From an uncultured Mycoplasmatota bacterium (GTDB taxonomy: Bacteria; Bacillota_I; Bacilli_A; RF39; UBA660): a stretch of 20,206 bases of DNA. Within the stretch, counting starts at the first letter, position 1. Each line of letters begins with the position of its first letter. Shown here in pieces: positions 1 through 5,723 of the stretch. The notes under the pieces were generated by a model, which saw nothing but the letters and a program-made list of their open reading frames with translations, had not been told where the DNA came from and did not search any database. The translations under genes and the position numbers were made by a program. The DNA lies in contig UQOS01000021.1 in assembly GCA_900542735.1 (NCBI GenBank), forward strand, positions 1 through 20,206, written 5' to 3'.

Positions 1-251
1 AAATGTTCTTTATCTAATTCATTCTTCACAAACTTTAAATTCTTAAGTAACTCTTCATAAGGAATATCTACAAAATAAGAAATTAACTTACAAGCATATT
101 TAATTCTATTTTGATTAAACAACATAGTCTTAAACATAGAATCTGATACAATAGATGGTTTTTCTCCTTCCTTTAATTCTTTTACTACAACACTATATTC
201 AGTGTCTACTTCATAGTCTTCTAATTTCTTGAAAACAATATCTCTTAGCAT
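1..251 (-). CDS. PD-(D/E)XK nuclease family transposase-like protein, N-terminal part
   Basis: This gene runs out of the left edge; 83 residues are visible. The start is ATG at 249-251, preceded by a strong AAAGGAGG Shine-Dalgarno. The segment NRIKYACKLISYF..IPYEELLKNLKFVKNELDKE resembles the N-terminal part of the PDDEXK_2/Rpn-like family (annotated as 'putative transposase' or 'recombination-promoting nuclease'), common in many copies in gut Firmicutes. The catalytic D-ExK core would lie beyond the window, so activity cannot be judged. It has its own conserved promoter and hairpin module (275-381), shared with the gene at the right edge. It sits where mutS follows cotE in Bacillus. The family call is from recalled sequence pattern, not a search. 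Confidence 0.6.
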   Translation of the reverse strand, partial: MLRDIVFKKLEDYEVDTEYSVVVKELKEGEKPSIVSDSMFKTMLFNQNRIKYACKLISYFVDIPYEELLKNLKFVKNELDKEH

Positions 252-274
252 ACAAGATGCCTCCTTTCGAGAAG

Positions 275-319
275 ACATAATAACAAATAAAAAGATACCT
301 GTAAAATGACCAATTTTAA
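275..319 (-). promoter_or_regulatory. Conserved sigma-A promoter of the left PD-(D/E)XK gene
   Basis: On the minus strand there is a -35 TTTACA (300-305), a 17-bp spacer and a -10 TATTAT (277-282), ending about 25 bp before the ATG at 251. A half-site TTAAAATTGGTCA (307-319) abuts the -35. The 45-bp block matches 20083-20127 at 41 of 45 positions, in inverted orientation, including the exact 17-bp spacing. The predicted 5' untranslated region is very short, so the upstream hairpin is probably an operator or DNA element rather than part of the mRNA. Confidence 0.65.
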
Positions 320-330
320 AAATTCAGAAC

Positions 331-381
331 AAAACAAAAGCCAATTTTAAAAATTCTCTAGGGGAAAATTTAAAATTGACT
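331..381. repeat. 51-bp near-palindromic element, left copy
   Basis: Arms GCCAATTTTAA (340-350) and TTAAAATTGAC (370-380) differ by one pair and flank a 19-nt loop whose TCTC and GGGG blocks can partly pair. It is 48/51 identical to 20013-20063 in the same plus-strand orientation, loop included. The sequence CCAATTTTAAAAATTC occurs exactly at 341-356 and again at 310-325 (31 bp apart), so arm and promoter-proximal half-site are direct repeats. It may be an operator, a nuclease/transposase recognition site or a REP-like repeat. The stem is AT-rich and would make a poor terminator. Confidence 0.75.
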
Positions 382-610
382 AACTTTTTTATTTGAAATA
401 ATTAAGATATATAAATTTTAATTTTTTTTAAAATAGATTAAATGTTTATTCTCCAACTACCTTAGTAACTAATTTAAGACTCATAACTTAATATAAACTG
501 ATAGCAAGTACTCATTTATAATAGATAGTAAAAAATTTAACCAGAATAAATCAAAATGATAAGCTATGCGATGCTATATACTATCATTAACACATCTAAG
601 ATCTGAAATA
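382..610. other. Non-coding stretch between the left module and cotE
   Basis: Together with the module to its left this makes a gap of about 375 bp without a gene. I see no open reading frame with a ribosome site. There is a possible weak hairpin, AATGATA (555-561) with TATCATT (582-588). A 12-codon minus-strand frame ending near 450 has no Shine-Dalgarno. In Bacillus mutS would follow cotE; nothing here resembles a mutS remnant. Confidence 0.5.
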
Positions 611-611
611 G

Positions 612-637
612 AAAAAAAGCATCTAGCTAATCTAGAT
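612..637 (-). terminator. Intrinsic terminator overlapping the end of cotE
   Basis: On the minus strand ATCTAG (632-637) and CTAGAT (621-626) form a perfect 6-bp stem whose loop contains the cotE stop codon (627-629), followed by GC and a run of seven T (612-618). Confidence 0.7.
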
Positions 638-1169
638 ACTCTTCATTAACTTCTTGGTCTATTTGTTCTTCTGCATTTTGAATGTCTTCGTTACTATCAT
701 CGTCCATGATAACTTCCCAAGGGTCCTCTTCTTCATCATAAGCTATTTTTACTTTAACATCTCCGACAATTTCGATACCAAGTTCTTTTTGAATGGTATA
801 TTCTATTTTACCATTTACGATATCTGCTCTTGTACAAGAAGGTTGTTTCAAACTACGAATAATAATATCTTCATTTGTAACATCACTATCATCTTGTTTA
901 GGTACATTAACCTCTTCTAAATAATTCGTTGTCTCACGAACAACTTCTGTTTTTGTATCATCAGAACAAGAATACCAGATATTAACGTCATAACTACCTT
1001 CGATATTAATTTTATTACCACTACGGTAGCCCCTAAAAGTATGATTAATAACCCAACAACCTAAAATTGTTGTAGGCTGACATTCAGGAGTTACAGTCTT
1101 CGTAGTTGTAAAAGTTTTCTTTCCCTTCCCAACAACGGCCTTTGTTACAATTTCTCGAGTATTAGCCAT
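627..1169 (-). CDS. cotE: Spore outer coat morphogenetic protein CotE
   Basis: The protein is 180 residues; Bacillus subtilis CotE is about 181. The N-terminus MANTREIVTKAVVGKGKK, the block TTILGCWVINHTF (residues 33-45), and the YDVNIWYSCSDDTKTEVV segment (about 60-77) match the CotE family closely. The C-terminal tail is very acidic, as in CotE. CotE localises to the forespore surface and organises the outer coat, contacting SpoIVA and other coat proteins. The start is ATG at 1169 with a strong GAGGAGGG Shine-Dalgarno. Gene order miaB-ymcA-cotE is the same as in Bacillus. A CATAnnnTA match at 1188-1196 could be a sigma-E/K -10 element, but it lies very close to the ribosome site and is only suggestive. 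Confidence 0.92.
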   Translation of the reverse strand: MANTREIVTKAVVGKGKKTFTTTKTVTPECQPTTILGCWVINHTFRGYRSGNKINIEGSYDVNIWYSCSDDTKTEVVRETTNYLEEVNVPKQDDSDVTNEDIIIRSLKQPSCTRADIVNGKIEYTIQKELGIEIVGDVKVKIAYDEEEDPWEVIMDDDSNEDIQNAEEQIDQEVNEEYLD

Positions 1170-1229
1170 AATATCCCTCCTCTAGTTTAATTTATGCTAG
1201 ATAGGTAAAATGTTTACAGAAATTATAAG

Positions 1230-1257
1230 AAAAGAAAAAGTATCTCAGATGGATACC
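1230..1257 (-). terminator. Intrinsic terminator after ymcA/ylbF-like gene
   Basis: On the minus strand GTATC (1252-1256) and GATAC (1240-1244) form a 5-bp stem with a 7-nt loop, followed by a T-rich run (1230-1239). It starts a few bases after the ymcA stop and separates it from cotE, suggesting cotE has its own promoter in 1170-1230. Confidence 0.55.
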
Positions 1258-1261
1258 TTAA

Positions 1262-1612
1262 CTAATTTAATAATTCATAAAAATATTGATCTAAAGAATT
1301 CTTTATCTCTTGAAACTCACTATTCAATTCTTTCTGTTTTAAAATATATTCCTGATATAAGGGAACTCTATCTAGTTCTAAAAGAAGAGTTTGAATTTCT
1401 TGTTCTAAAGTAGAAATATCTTCTTTATTTACTTCCATACGAACTATTTTTTTCTGTAACACTTTTATTTTTTGAATAAGATGGCATACCCTTTCATTTT
1501 TTAAAAGTTTCTGGTACAAAAACTGATATTCTTGATAATTACTACTATTTTTAATATCCACTATGATTTCATCAAGTTTAGCTAAAATCATATTATTCTG
1601 CAAGTTTTCCAT
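1262..1612 (-). CDS. ymcA: YlbF/YmcA family protein (RNase Y specificity factor subunit)
   Basis: This is a 116-residue, almost wholly helical, charged protein. It has the look of the YlbF/YmcA (Com_YlbF) family, with repeated short heptad-like segments (YQEYQFLYQKLLKNERV...IQKIKVLQKKIVRMEV). In Bacillus, YmcA, YlbF and YaaT form the Y-complex that directs RNase Y cleavage and affects competence, biofilm formation and sporulation. The position directly after miaB and before cotE is the ymcA position in Bacillus, which is the main reason for preferring YmcA over YlbF. The start ATG at 1612 has a GGAG site about 7 nt upstream and lies inside the end of miaB (20-bp overlap), so the two are probably translationally coupled. 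It is shorter than Bacillus YmcA (143 residues). Confidence 0.8.
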   Translation of the reverse strand: MENLQNNMILAKLDEIIVDIKNSSNYQEYQFLYQKLLKNERVCHLIQKIKVLQKKIVRMEVNKEDISTLEQEIQTLLLELDRVPLYQEYILKQKELNSEFQEIKNSLDQYFYELLN

Positions 1613-3008
1613 CTAAACTCCAAGTTTTAGCACTAGTTACTTGAATAGATACAATTTTACCAGTTAAACTTTCATCTCCATCAAAGTTAATTAATTTATT
1701 AGTATCTGTATAACCATATAAACCATCTTTACCATTCGTATTTTTTCCTTCTACTAAAACTGGTACAATTGTATCAACTAACTTCTTATTATTCTCTAAG
1801 AAATATTTGTTTACAACTTCATTTAATCTATGTAGACGATTCTCTTTTTCTTCTAAACTAACATTATCTTCTAACTTAGCAGCAGGAGTATTTTCACGAG
1901 GAGAATAAATAAAAGTAAAAGCATTATCAAATTGACATTCATTTACTAAAGATAAAGTTTCCATAAAATCTTCTTCTGTTTCACCAGGAAAGCCAACAAT
2001 AATATCTGTAGAAACACTAACATTGGGAATGGTATCTTTTATTTTATGAAATAACTCAAGATAACTTTCTTTCGTATAACGCCTACCCATAAGTTTTAAA
2101 ATACGACTAGATCCAGACTGAACTGGTAAATGAATACTAGGCATAATATTAGGATACTTGGCAATTACTTCTATCATCTTATCTGTAAAATCCCAAGGGT
2201 GACTAGTCATAAATCTAACTCTAGGAATATTAGTTTTCGCAACATCTTCTAGTAAATCTTCCATGCGATAATCATAATCAAAATCTTTTCCATAAGCATT
2301 CACATTTTGTCCTAAAAGTGTTACCTCTTGGTAACCATCTTGAACTAATTTATTTACTTCTTTTAAAATATCATCTTTATTTCTACTACGTTGACCACCT
2401 CTTGTAAAAGGTACAATACAGTAAGTGCAAAATTTATCACACCCATAAATAATATTTACATACGCTTTATAAGCATTTGCTCTTTTTACAGGCATACCTT
2501 CAATTAAGTTACCCTCTTTACTGTATACTTCAATTTCTTGCTGATGATTATTTAAATTTTCACTTAAAAGAATAGGAAGTCTATGTAGATTATGCGTTCC
2601 AAATACAAAATTCACAAACTTATATTTATGGAGTATTTCATCTACTACTCCCTCTTCTTGTGCCATACAACCACAAAGGCCAATAATTAAATCTTTCTTT
2701 TCCTCTTTTAAATGTTTTAATCTACCTAGCATACCAAAAGCCTTATTATGAGCATTTTCTCTAATACTACAAGTATTTAAAAGTACCAAATCAGCTTCTT
2801 CATAATCACTAACTTCATGAAAACCTAATTCTTCTAACATAGCTTTAATATTTTCACTATCATGTTCATTCATCTGACAACCATAAGTTTTTACATAATA
2901 AGTTTTTCCTTTTCCTAAATTGGCTAGCTTAGAATCAAAAGTATATTCTTCTCTTTCTACTTGATTTTTATTTCTTAATTTTGCTTCTTTATAATTTGGT
3001 AATTGCAT
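1593..3008 (-). CDS. miaB: tRNA-2-methylthio-N6-dimethylallyladenosine synthase MiaB
   Basis: MiaB is a radical-SAM methylthiotransferase that converts i6A37 to ms2i6A37 in tRNAs reading UNN codons. The protein has 471 residues, a normal family length. The N-terminal UPF0004 domain carries the auxiliary cluster cysteines C44 (YGCQMN), C80 (NTCSIREN) and C114 (CGCMAQ). The radical-SAM CxxxCxxC is at 190-197 (YGCDKFCTYC). The C-terminal segment (VPVLVEGKN...LYGYTDTNKLINFDG) fits a TRAM domain. A -10 like TATAAT (3038-3043, minus) lies upstream. The N-terminal extension of about 35 residues before the domain is also typical of Firmicute MiaB. Confidence 0.95.
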   Translation of the reverse strand: MQLPNYKEAKLRNKNQVEREEYTFDSKLANLGKGKTYYVKTYGCQMNEHDSENIKAMLEELGFHEVSDYEEADLVLLNTCSIRENAHNKAFGMLGRLKHLKEEKKDLIIGLCGCMAQEEGVVDEILHKYKFVNFVFGTHNLHRLPILLSENLNNHQQEIEVYSKEGNLIEGMPVKRANAYKAYVNIIYGCDKFCTYCIVPFTRGGQRSRNKDDILKEVNKLVQDGYQEVTLLGQNVNAYGKDFDYDYRMEDLLEDVAKTNIPRVRFMTSHPWDFTDKMIEVIAKYPNIMPSIHLPVQSGSSRILKLMGRRYTKESYLELFHKIKDTIPNVSVSTDIIVGFPGETEEDFMETLSLVNECQFDNAFTFIYSPRENTPAAKLEDNVSLEEKENRLHRLNEVVNKYFLENNKKLVDTIVPVLVEGKNTNGKDGLYGYTDTNKLINFDGDESLTGKIVSIQVTSAKTWSLDGKLAE

Positions 3009-3088
3009 TTTCCCACTTCCTTGTCTTTACTTTTATTATTATATCAGAGAAAAAAAGAAAAAGAAAAGAAAATTCATTCTTTCCTTTC

Positions 3089-3784
3089 CTATATATTACC
3101 TTCTTGTAATACATCTTTTATAATTACATCAATCTGTGTAGATTTTTGACTATTTAAAACTTCCTGTTTAATAATTTCAAAATTAGTTTTAATAAATTCT
3201 ATTAATTTTTCCATTCTTGGCAATAAACTCTTTTCTGTTAAATTATTCACAATCACTTCTAGATTTGTTAGTTTTGAATATTTCCCGTATTTATTACTTT
3301 TAATGTATGTATCATATAAATGCTTAAAGGATACCACATCAATATTATTAAATCTAGAATCTTCTAATATTTTAACAGTAGTATAAATATAATTATCATT
3401 AATAGACTTATCAAGAATAGTTTCACCTCTATTATTTTTAATATTAGGTAAAAATTCTTTGTTTTTCTTTAATTTCGAAATAATATCTACTACATTTACA
3501 TAGTTAATAGATACTAAAACATGAGCAAATGTATTACCATCTAAATTTTGATGATTAACATCCCATTCTTTATTACCCATATGGTGAAGAACTACATCAT
3601 AAGCTCCACATTTTAATAACCTAACTAATATATTGTTACCTGCTTCATCACAAGTATTGATATCGACAATTTTCTTTTTTAATAACATATCTACAAATTC
3701 GATATGTCCTTCTTTAATTAACTCAAATACCAGGGACGGATCTTCGCTAACTAATTCCATTGTCTTTGTCTCATTATAAAACAT
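3089..3784 (-). CDS. Ankyrin-repeat protein
   Basis: The likely start is ATG at 3782-3784, giving 231 residues. A GTG at 3791-3793 is in frame, but it lies inside the AGAGGTG Shine-Dalgarno (3791-3797), which is 6 nt before the ATG. At least three ankyrin-type units can be seen: VDINTCDEAGNNILVRLLKCGAYDVV, DVNHQNLDGNTFAHVLVSINYVNVVDII and LPNIKNNRGETILDKSINDN. An N-terminal unit (SLVFELIKEGHIEFVDMLL) is also likely. The C-terminal 80 residues are helical and not recognised. There is no signal peptide or membrane segment, so it is probably cytoplasmic and protein-binding; partner unknown. It has its own promoter (3818-3846). Confidence 0.8.
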   Translation of the reverse strand: MFYNETKTMELVSEDPSLVFELIKEGHIEFVDMLLKKKIVDINTCDEAGNNILVRLLKCGAYDVVLHHMGNKEWDVNHQNLDGNTFAHVLVSINYVNVVDIISKLKKNKEFLPNIKNNRGETILDKSINDNYIYTTVKILEDSRFNNIDVVSFKHLYDTYIKSNKYGKYSKLTNLEVIVNNLTEKSLLPRMEKLIEFIKTNFEIIKQEVLNSQKSTQIDVIIKDVLQEGNI

Positions 3785-3817
3785 TTTTAACACCTCTTAT
3801 ACACGGGACAATTCAAT

Positions 3818-3846
3818 ATACTAGCAAAAATTTAAAGTTTTGTCAA
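3818..3846 (-). promoter_or_regulatory. Promoter of the ankyrin-repeat gene
   Basis: On the minus strand there is a perfect -35 TTGACA (3841-3846), a 17-bp spacer and a -10 TAGTAT (3818-3823), about 34 bp before the ATG. TTGTCC occurs as a direct repeat on either side of the promoter and could be a regulator site, but this is speculative. Confidence 0.55.
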
Positions 3847-3870
3847 ATTTATTGGACAAAAAAATTTGTT

Positions 3871-3896
3871 AAAAAAAGGAAGCTCTTTCGAACTTC
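3871..3896 (-). terminator. Intrinsic terminator after hsp20
   Basis: On the minus strand GAAGTTC (3890-3896) and GAGCTTC (3879-3885) form a 7-bp stem (one G-T pair) closed by a GAAA tetraloop, followed after one C by T-run 3871-3877. Confidence 0.85.
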
Positions 3897-3905
3897 TCTT
3901 TATTG

Positions 3906-4304
3906 TTACTTAATTTCAATAGATTTTTTATTTGGTAATTTTTCTTCTTTTGGTACTACTAATTCAAGCATTCCATCTTTATATTCAGCATTAATTTTTT
4001 CACTGTCAACATCACCAACATAAAATTTTCTAACAGTTTTACCATAGAATCTTTCACGTTTAATGTATTTTTTATTTTCGTTCTTTTCTTCATTTTCTGT
4101 ATTTTTTTCTGCAGTGATTGTTACATAACCATCTTCACAATCTACGCTGATTTCATCTTTCTTAAATCCAGGAATTTCTGCTTCAATGTGGTATGCGCCA
4201 TCTTTCTCATAAACATCACACTTCATGACATCAAAATTGTCACTACCTTCATCCATAAAATTATCAAATACACTATCTAAATAATATTTTCTACTAGGTA
4301 ACAT
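3906..4304 (-). CDS. hsp20: Small heat-shock protein, Hsp20/alpha-crystallin family
   Basis: This is an ATP-independent holdase chaperone of the cytosol. The chosen start (ATG 4302-4304) gives 132 residues; an in-frame ATG at 4310 is only 1 nt from the AAGGAGG site, whereas 4304 is 7 nt away. The alpha-crystallin domain spans roughly residues 25-125: YHIEAEIPGFKKDEISVDCEDGYVTITAEK, then RERFYGKTVRKFYVG, then INAEYKDGMLELVVPK, which includes the conserved 'A.y.dGmLel..PK' block. The C-terminal KKSIEIK continues the usual ending. A CIRCE operator overlaps its promoter, so it should belong to the HrcA (class I) heat-shock regulon. Confidence 0.93.
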   Translation of the reverse strand: MLPSRKYYLDSVFDNFMDEGSDNFDVMKCDVYEKDGAYHIEAEIPGFKKDEISVDCEDGYVTITAEKNTENEEKNENKKYIKRERFYGKTVRKFYVGDVDSEKINAEYKDGMLELVVPKEEKLPNKKSIEIK

Positions 4305-4327
4305 ATTCATTCCTCCTTACATTTTCA

Positions 4328-4369
4328 GTTATACTACTTTTGTTAGCACTTGTCAATAAAAAGTGCTAA
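4328..4369 (-). promoter_or_regulatory. CIRCE operator (HrcA site) overlapping the hsp20 promoter
   Basis: The inverted repeat TTAGCACTT (4343-4351), a 9-nt spacer and AAGTGCTAA (4361-4369) match CIRCE (TTAGCACTC-N9-GAGTGCTAA) except for the innermost base of each arm, which changes symmetrically. On the minus strand the -35 TTGACA (4351-4356) lies in the operator spacer, with a 17-bp spacer and -10 TATAAC (4328-4333). HrcA bound here would block the -35, giving heat-inducible transcription. Confidence 0.93.
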
Positions 4370-4372
4370 AAA

Positions 4373-4801
4373 TTATAAAAATCTTTTTAATCCAGTGACA
4401 CAATCTTGTTGAAATTCTAAAAAGTCATTAGCAAATTTTAATTCTTTCTTCCCTACCTTTTTACCTACTTCAGTAATCTTCTTTTGCATATCTAAAGTAC
4501 CCATAGAAATTCCTTTAATTAGCATATCAGCAATACTAGAATCACTATTATCACTTCTTACTTCTTTACCAATACCCATACTAGCAGCCATCTTAGTAAC
4601 CATACTACTTTTCTTAGGTAAATCATCACTAAGTGCCTCTTTTACTTCATCAAAGTATCTGCCATACCCTTCTCTAATTTCTTCTACTACTTTCTTGATT
4701 TTATTATCTTTATTCTGTAAATCATCAAGTAAAGTGTCTAAAGAAAAGATACTCATTTCACAATCCTTATAAATATGTTTATATAATGTTAATTCTTCCA
4801 T
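4373..4801 (-). CDS. Unrecognised helical protein, possibly ferritin-like four-helix bundle
   Basis: The likely start is ATG at 4799-4801 (142 residues), 6-8 nt after GGGAGG; an upstream in-frame ATG at 4840 lies before this site and is less likely. The protein is nearly all helix. Helices can be drawn at about 2-20, 24-50, 85-105 and 108-142, with a small-residue loop (SSMVTKMAASMGIGKEV) in the middle. It recalls stress-related ferritin-like bundle families (DUF892/DUF2383 type), but metal-binding ExxH motifs are not evident, so this is only a fold guess. It has no signal peptide. The stop is 3 bp from the CIRCE element. It follows the 245-residue gene by 46 bp and may be cotranscribed. Confidence 0.6.
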   Translation of the reverse strand: MEELTLYKHIYKDCEMSIFSLDTLLDDLQNKDNKIKKVVEEIREGYGRYFDEVKEALSDDLPKKSSMVTKMAASMGIGKEVRSDNSDSSIADMLIKGISMGTLDMQKKITEVGKKVGKKELKFANDFLEFQQDCVTGLKRFL

Positions 4802-4847
4802 TAATTTTCCTCCCACCATTATTATGAAAAAAAAAGACACATTTCAT

Positions 4848-5585
4848 TCAAGAAATAATATCTTTTTTAGGTTTTAATGTTTTCTGTAAGTTACGATTTA
4901 CTAAAATAGTAGATTTATCATCTTTTCTTAGAAAGATAGGAATATCAATAAAAGACTCCTCTATTTTATCTTCTACTAATTTAAGAGTTTCTTGTATAAA
5001 TCCATAATATTTATTTTCAACTAATAGATTAATGTTATAACCATTAGAACTAAATTCTCTTTTTAAATTAGCTTCTTCCTCTTTTGGAAGGGCAATCGCA
5101 ACATCTAAATAAAAATAATCAGGAAAGCTTTCTAAATAGGACTGTAAATCTAGATAATAAGATTCAATTTTTTTAGATACAGTTGGTATAGAAAAGATAT
5201 TCATAATATTTTTAGTCATATTATCTAACTCTGACAAAGAAAAATCTTTGATAAATTCTTTTTGCTCCTTTACAAATTCATGACACTTAGAAGAGGTTAA
5301 ATACTGTAAAGGTAATGTGTTAAATAATTGTAAATAATTTTGATAAGCATAATCTTTATAGCTATTAATACGATCAGTGTTTGAAAATAAAACATAACCT
5401 ATCCATTCATCAAATTGTCCTGTTAACATATACATATAAAATGTATTTTCAAGATTTTCAAAGGATTCATCTTTTAAAAATCTACGATTAATACAATCAT
5501 AAAAACTTTTCTCTAATGAAAAACAAGAAATAGAATGAAATACTTCTTCTTTAAATGGATTATCAATATATTTTAAATGTATCAT
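4848..5585 (-). CDS. Unrecognised protein, 245 residues
   Basis: The start is set at ATG 5583-5585 because GAGGTG lies 8 nt upstream; an upstream in-frame ATG at 5624 lies before this site and overlaps the promoter. The sequence is rich in aromatic and charged residues, with no signal peptide, membrane segment or recognised catalytic motif. The C-terminal part (KYYGFIQETLKLVEDKIEESFIDIPIFLRKDDKSTILVNRNLQ) looks like an alpha/beta region. A weak hairpin over the stop followed by nine T (minus strand, about 4828-4836) may partly terminate transcription before the 142-residue gene. Function unknown. Confidence 0.6.
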   Translation of the reverse strand: MIHLKYIDNPFKEEVFHSISCFSLEKSFYDCINRRFLKDESFENLENTFYMYMLTGQFDEWIGYVLFSNTDRINSYKDYAYQNYLQLFNTLPLQYLTSSKCHEFVKEQKEFIKDFSLSELDNMTKNIMNIFSIPTVSKKIESYYLDLQSYLESFPDYFYLDVAIALPKEEEANLKREFSSNGYNINLLVENKYYGFIQETLKLVEDKIEESFIDIPIFLRKDDKSTILVNRNLQKTLKPKKDIIS

Positions 5586-5614
5586 TACTACAACACCTCG
5601 ATTATCATAATTAC

Positions 5615-5643
5615 AATATACCAATCAAAACTTCAAAATACAA
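5615..5643 (-). promoter_or_regulatory. Promoter of the 245-residue protein gene
   Basis: On the minus strand there is a -35 TTGTAT (5638-5643), a 17-bp spacer and a -10 TATATT (5615-5620), about 30 bp before the start codon. Confidence 0.5.
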
Positions 5644-5678
5644 TACCCATTTCATTATATTATATGAGAAAGAAATAG

Positions 5679-5712
5679 AAAAAAATAATGAGATTGACCA
5701 ATTCTCATTATT
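5679..5712 (-). terminator. Strong intrinsic terminator after the surface protein gene
   Basis: On the minus strand AATAATGAGA (5703-5712) pairs with TCTCATTATT (5684-5693), a perfect 10-bp stem with a 9-nt loop, running into T's. It follows the surface-protein stop by about 11 bp. Confidence 0.85.
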
Positions 5713-5723
5713 TAAATAAAAAA

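Noticed and set aside
307..381. Repeated CCAATTTTAA units as a possible CRISPR array
   Set aside because: There are only three units, two of them inverted, with no spacer structure; a promoter-operator with a palindrome explains them better.
440..480. A short minus-strand frame ending in KLVTKVVGE as a gene remnant
   Set aside because: It has only about 12 codons, no ribosome site and no recognisable similarity.
654..920. 88-codon plus-strand open frame
   Set aside because: It is antisense to the clear cotE gene and has no ribosome site; its hydrophobic content is a by-product of the opposite strand.
1188..1196. CATAnnnTA as a sigma-K/E -10 element for cotE
   Set aside because: It would place the transcription start inside the ribosome site, and such matches are common in AT-rich DNA; mentioned only as a possibility.
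1210..1413. 67-codon plus-strand open frame
   Set aside because: It is antisense to the ymcA/ylbF-like gene and its terminator; no Shine-Dalgarno.
3760..4023. 87-codon plus-strand open frame
   Set aside because: It crosses the hsp20 end, its terminator and the ankyrin promoter; it is a frame shadow.
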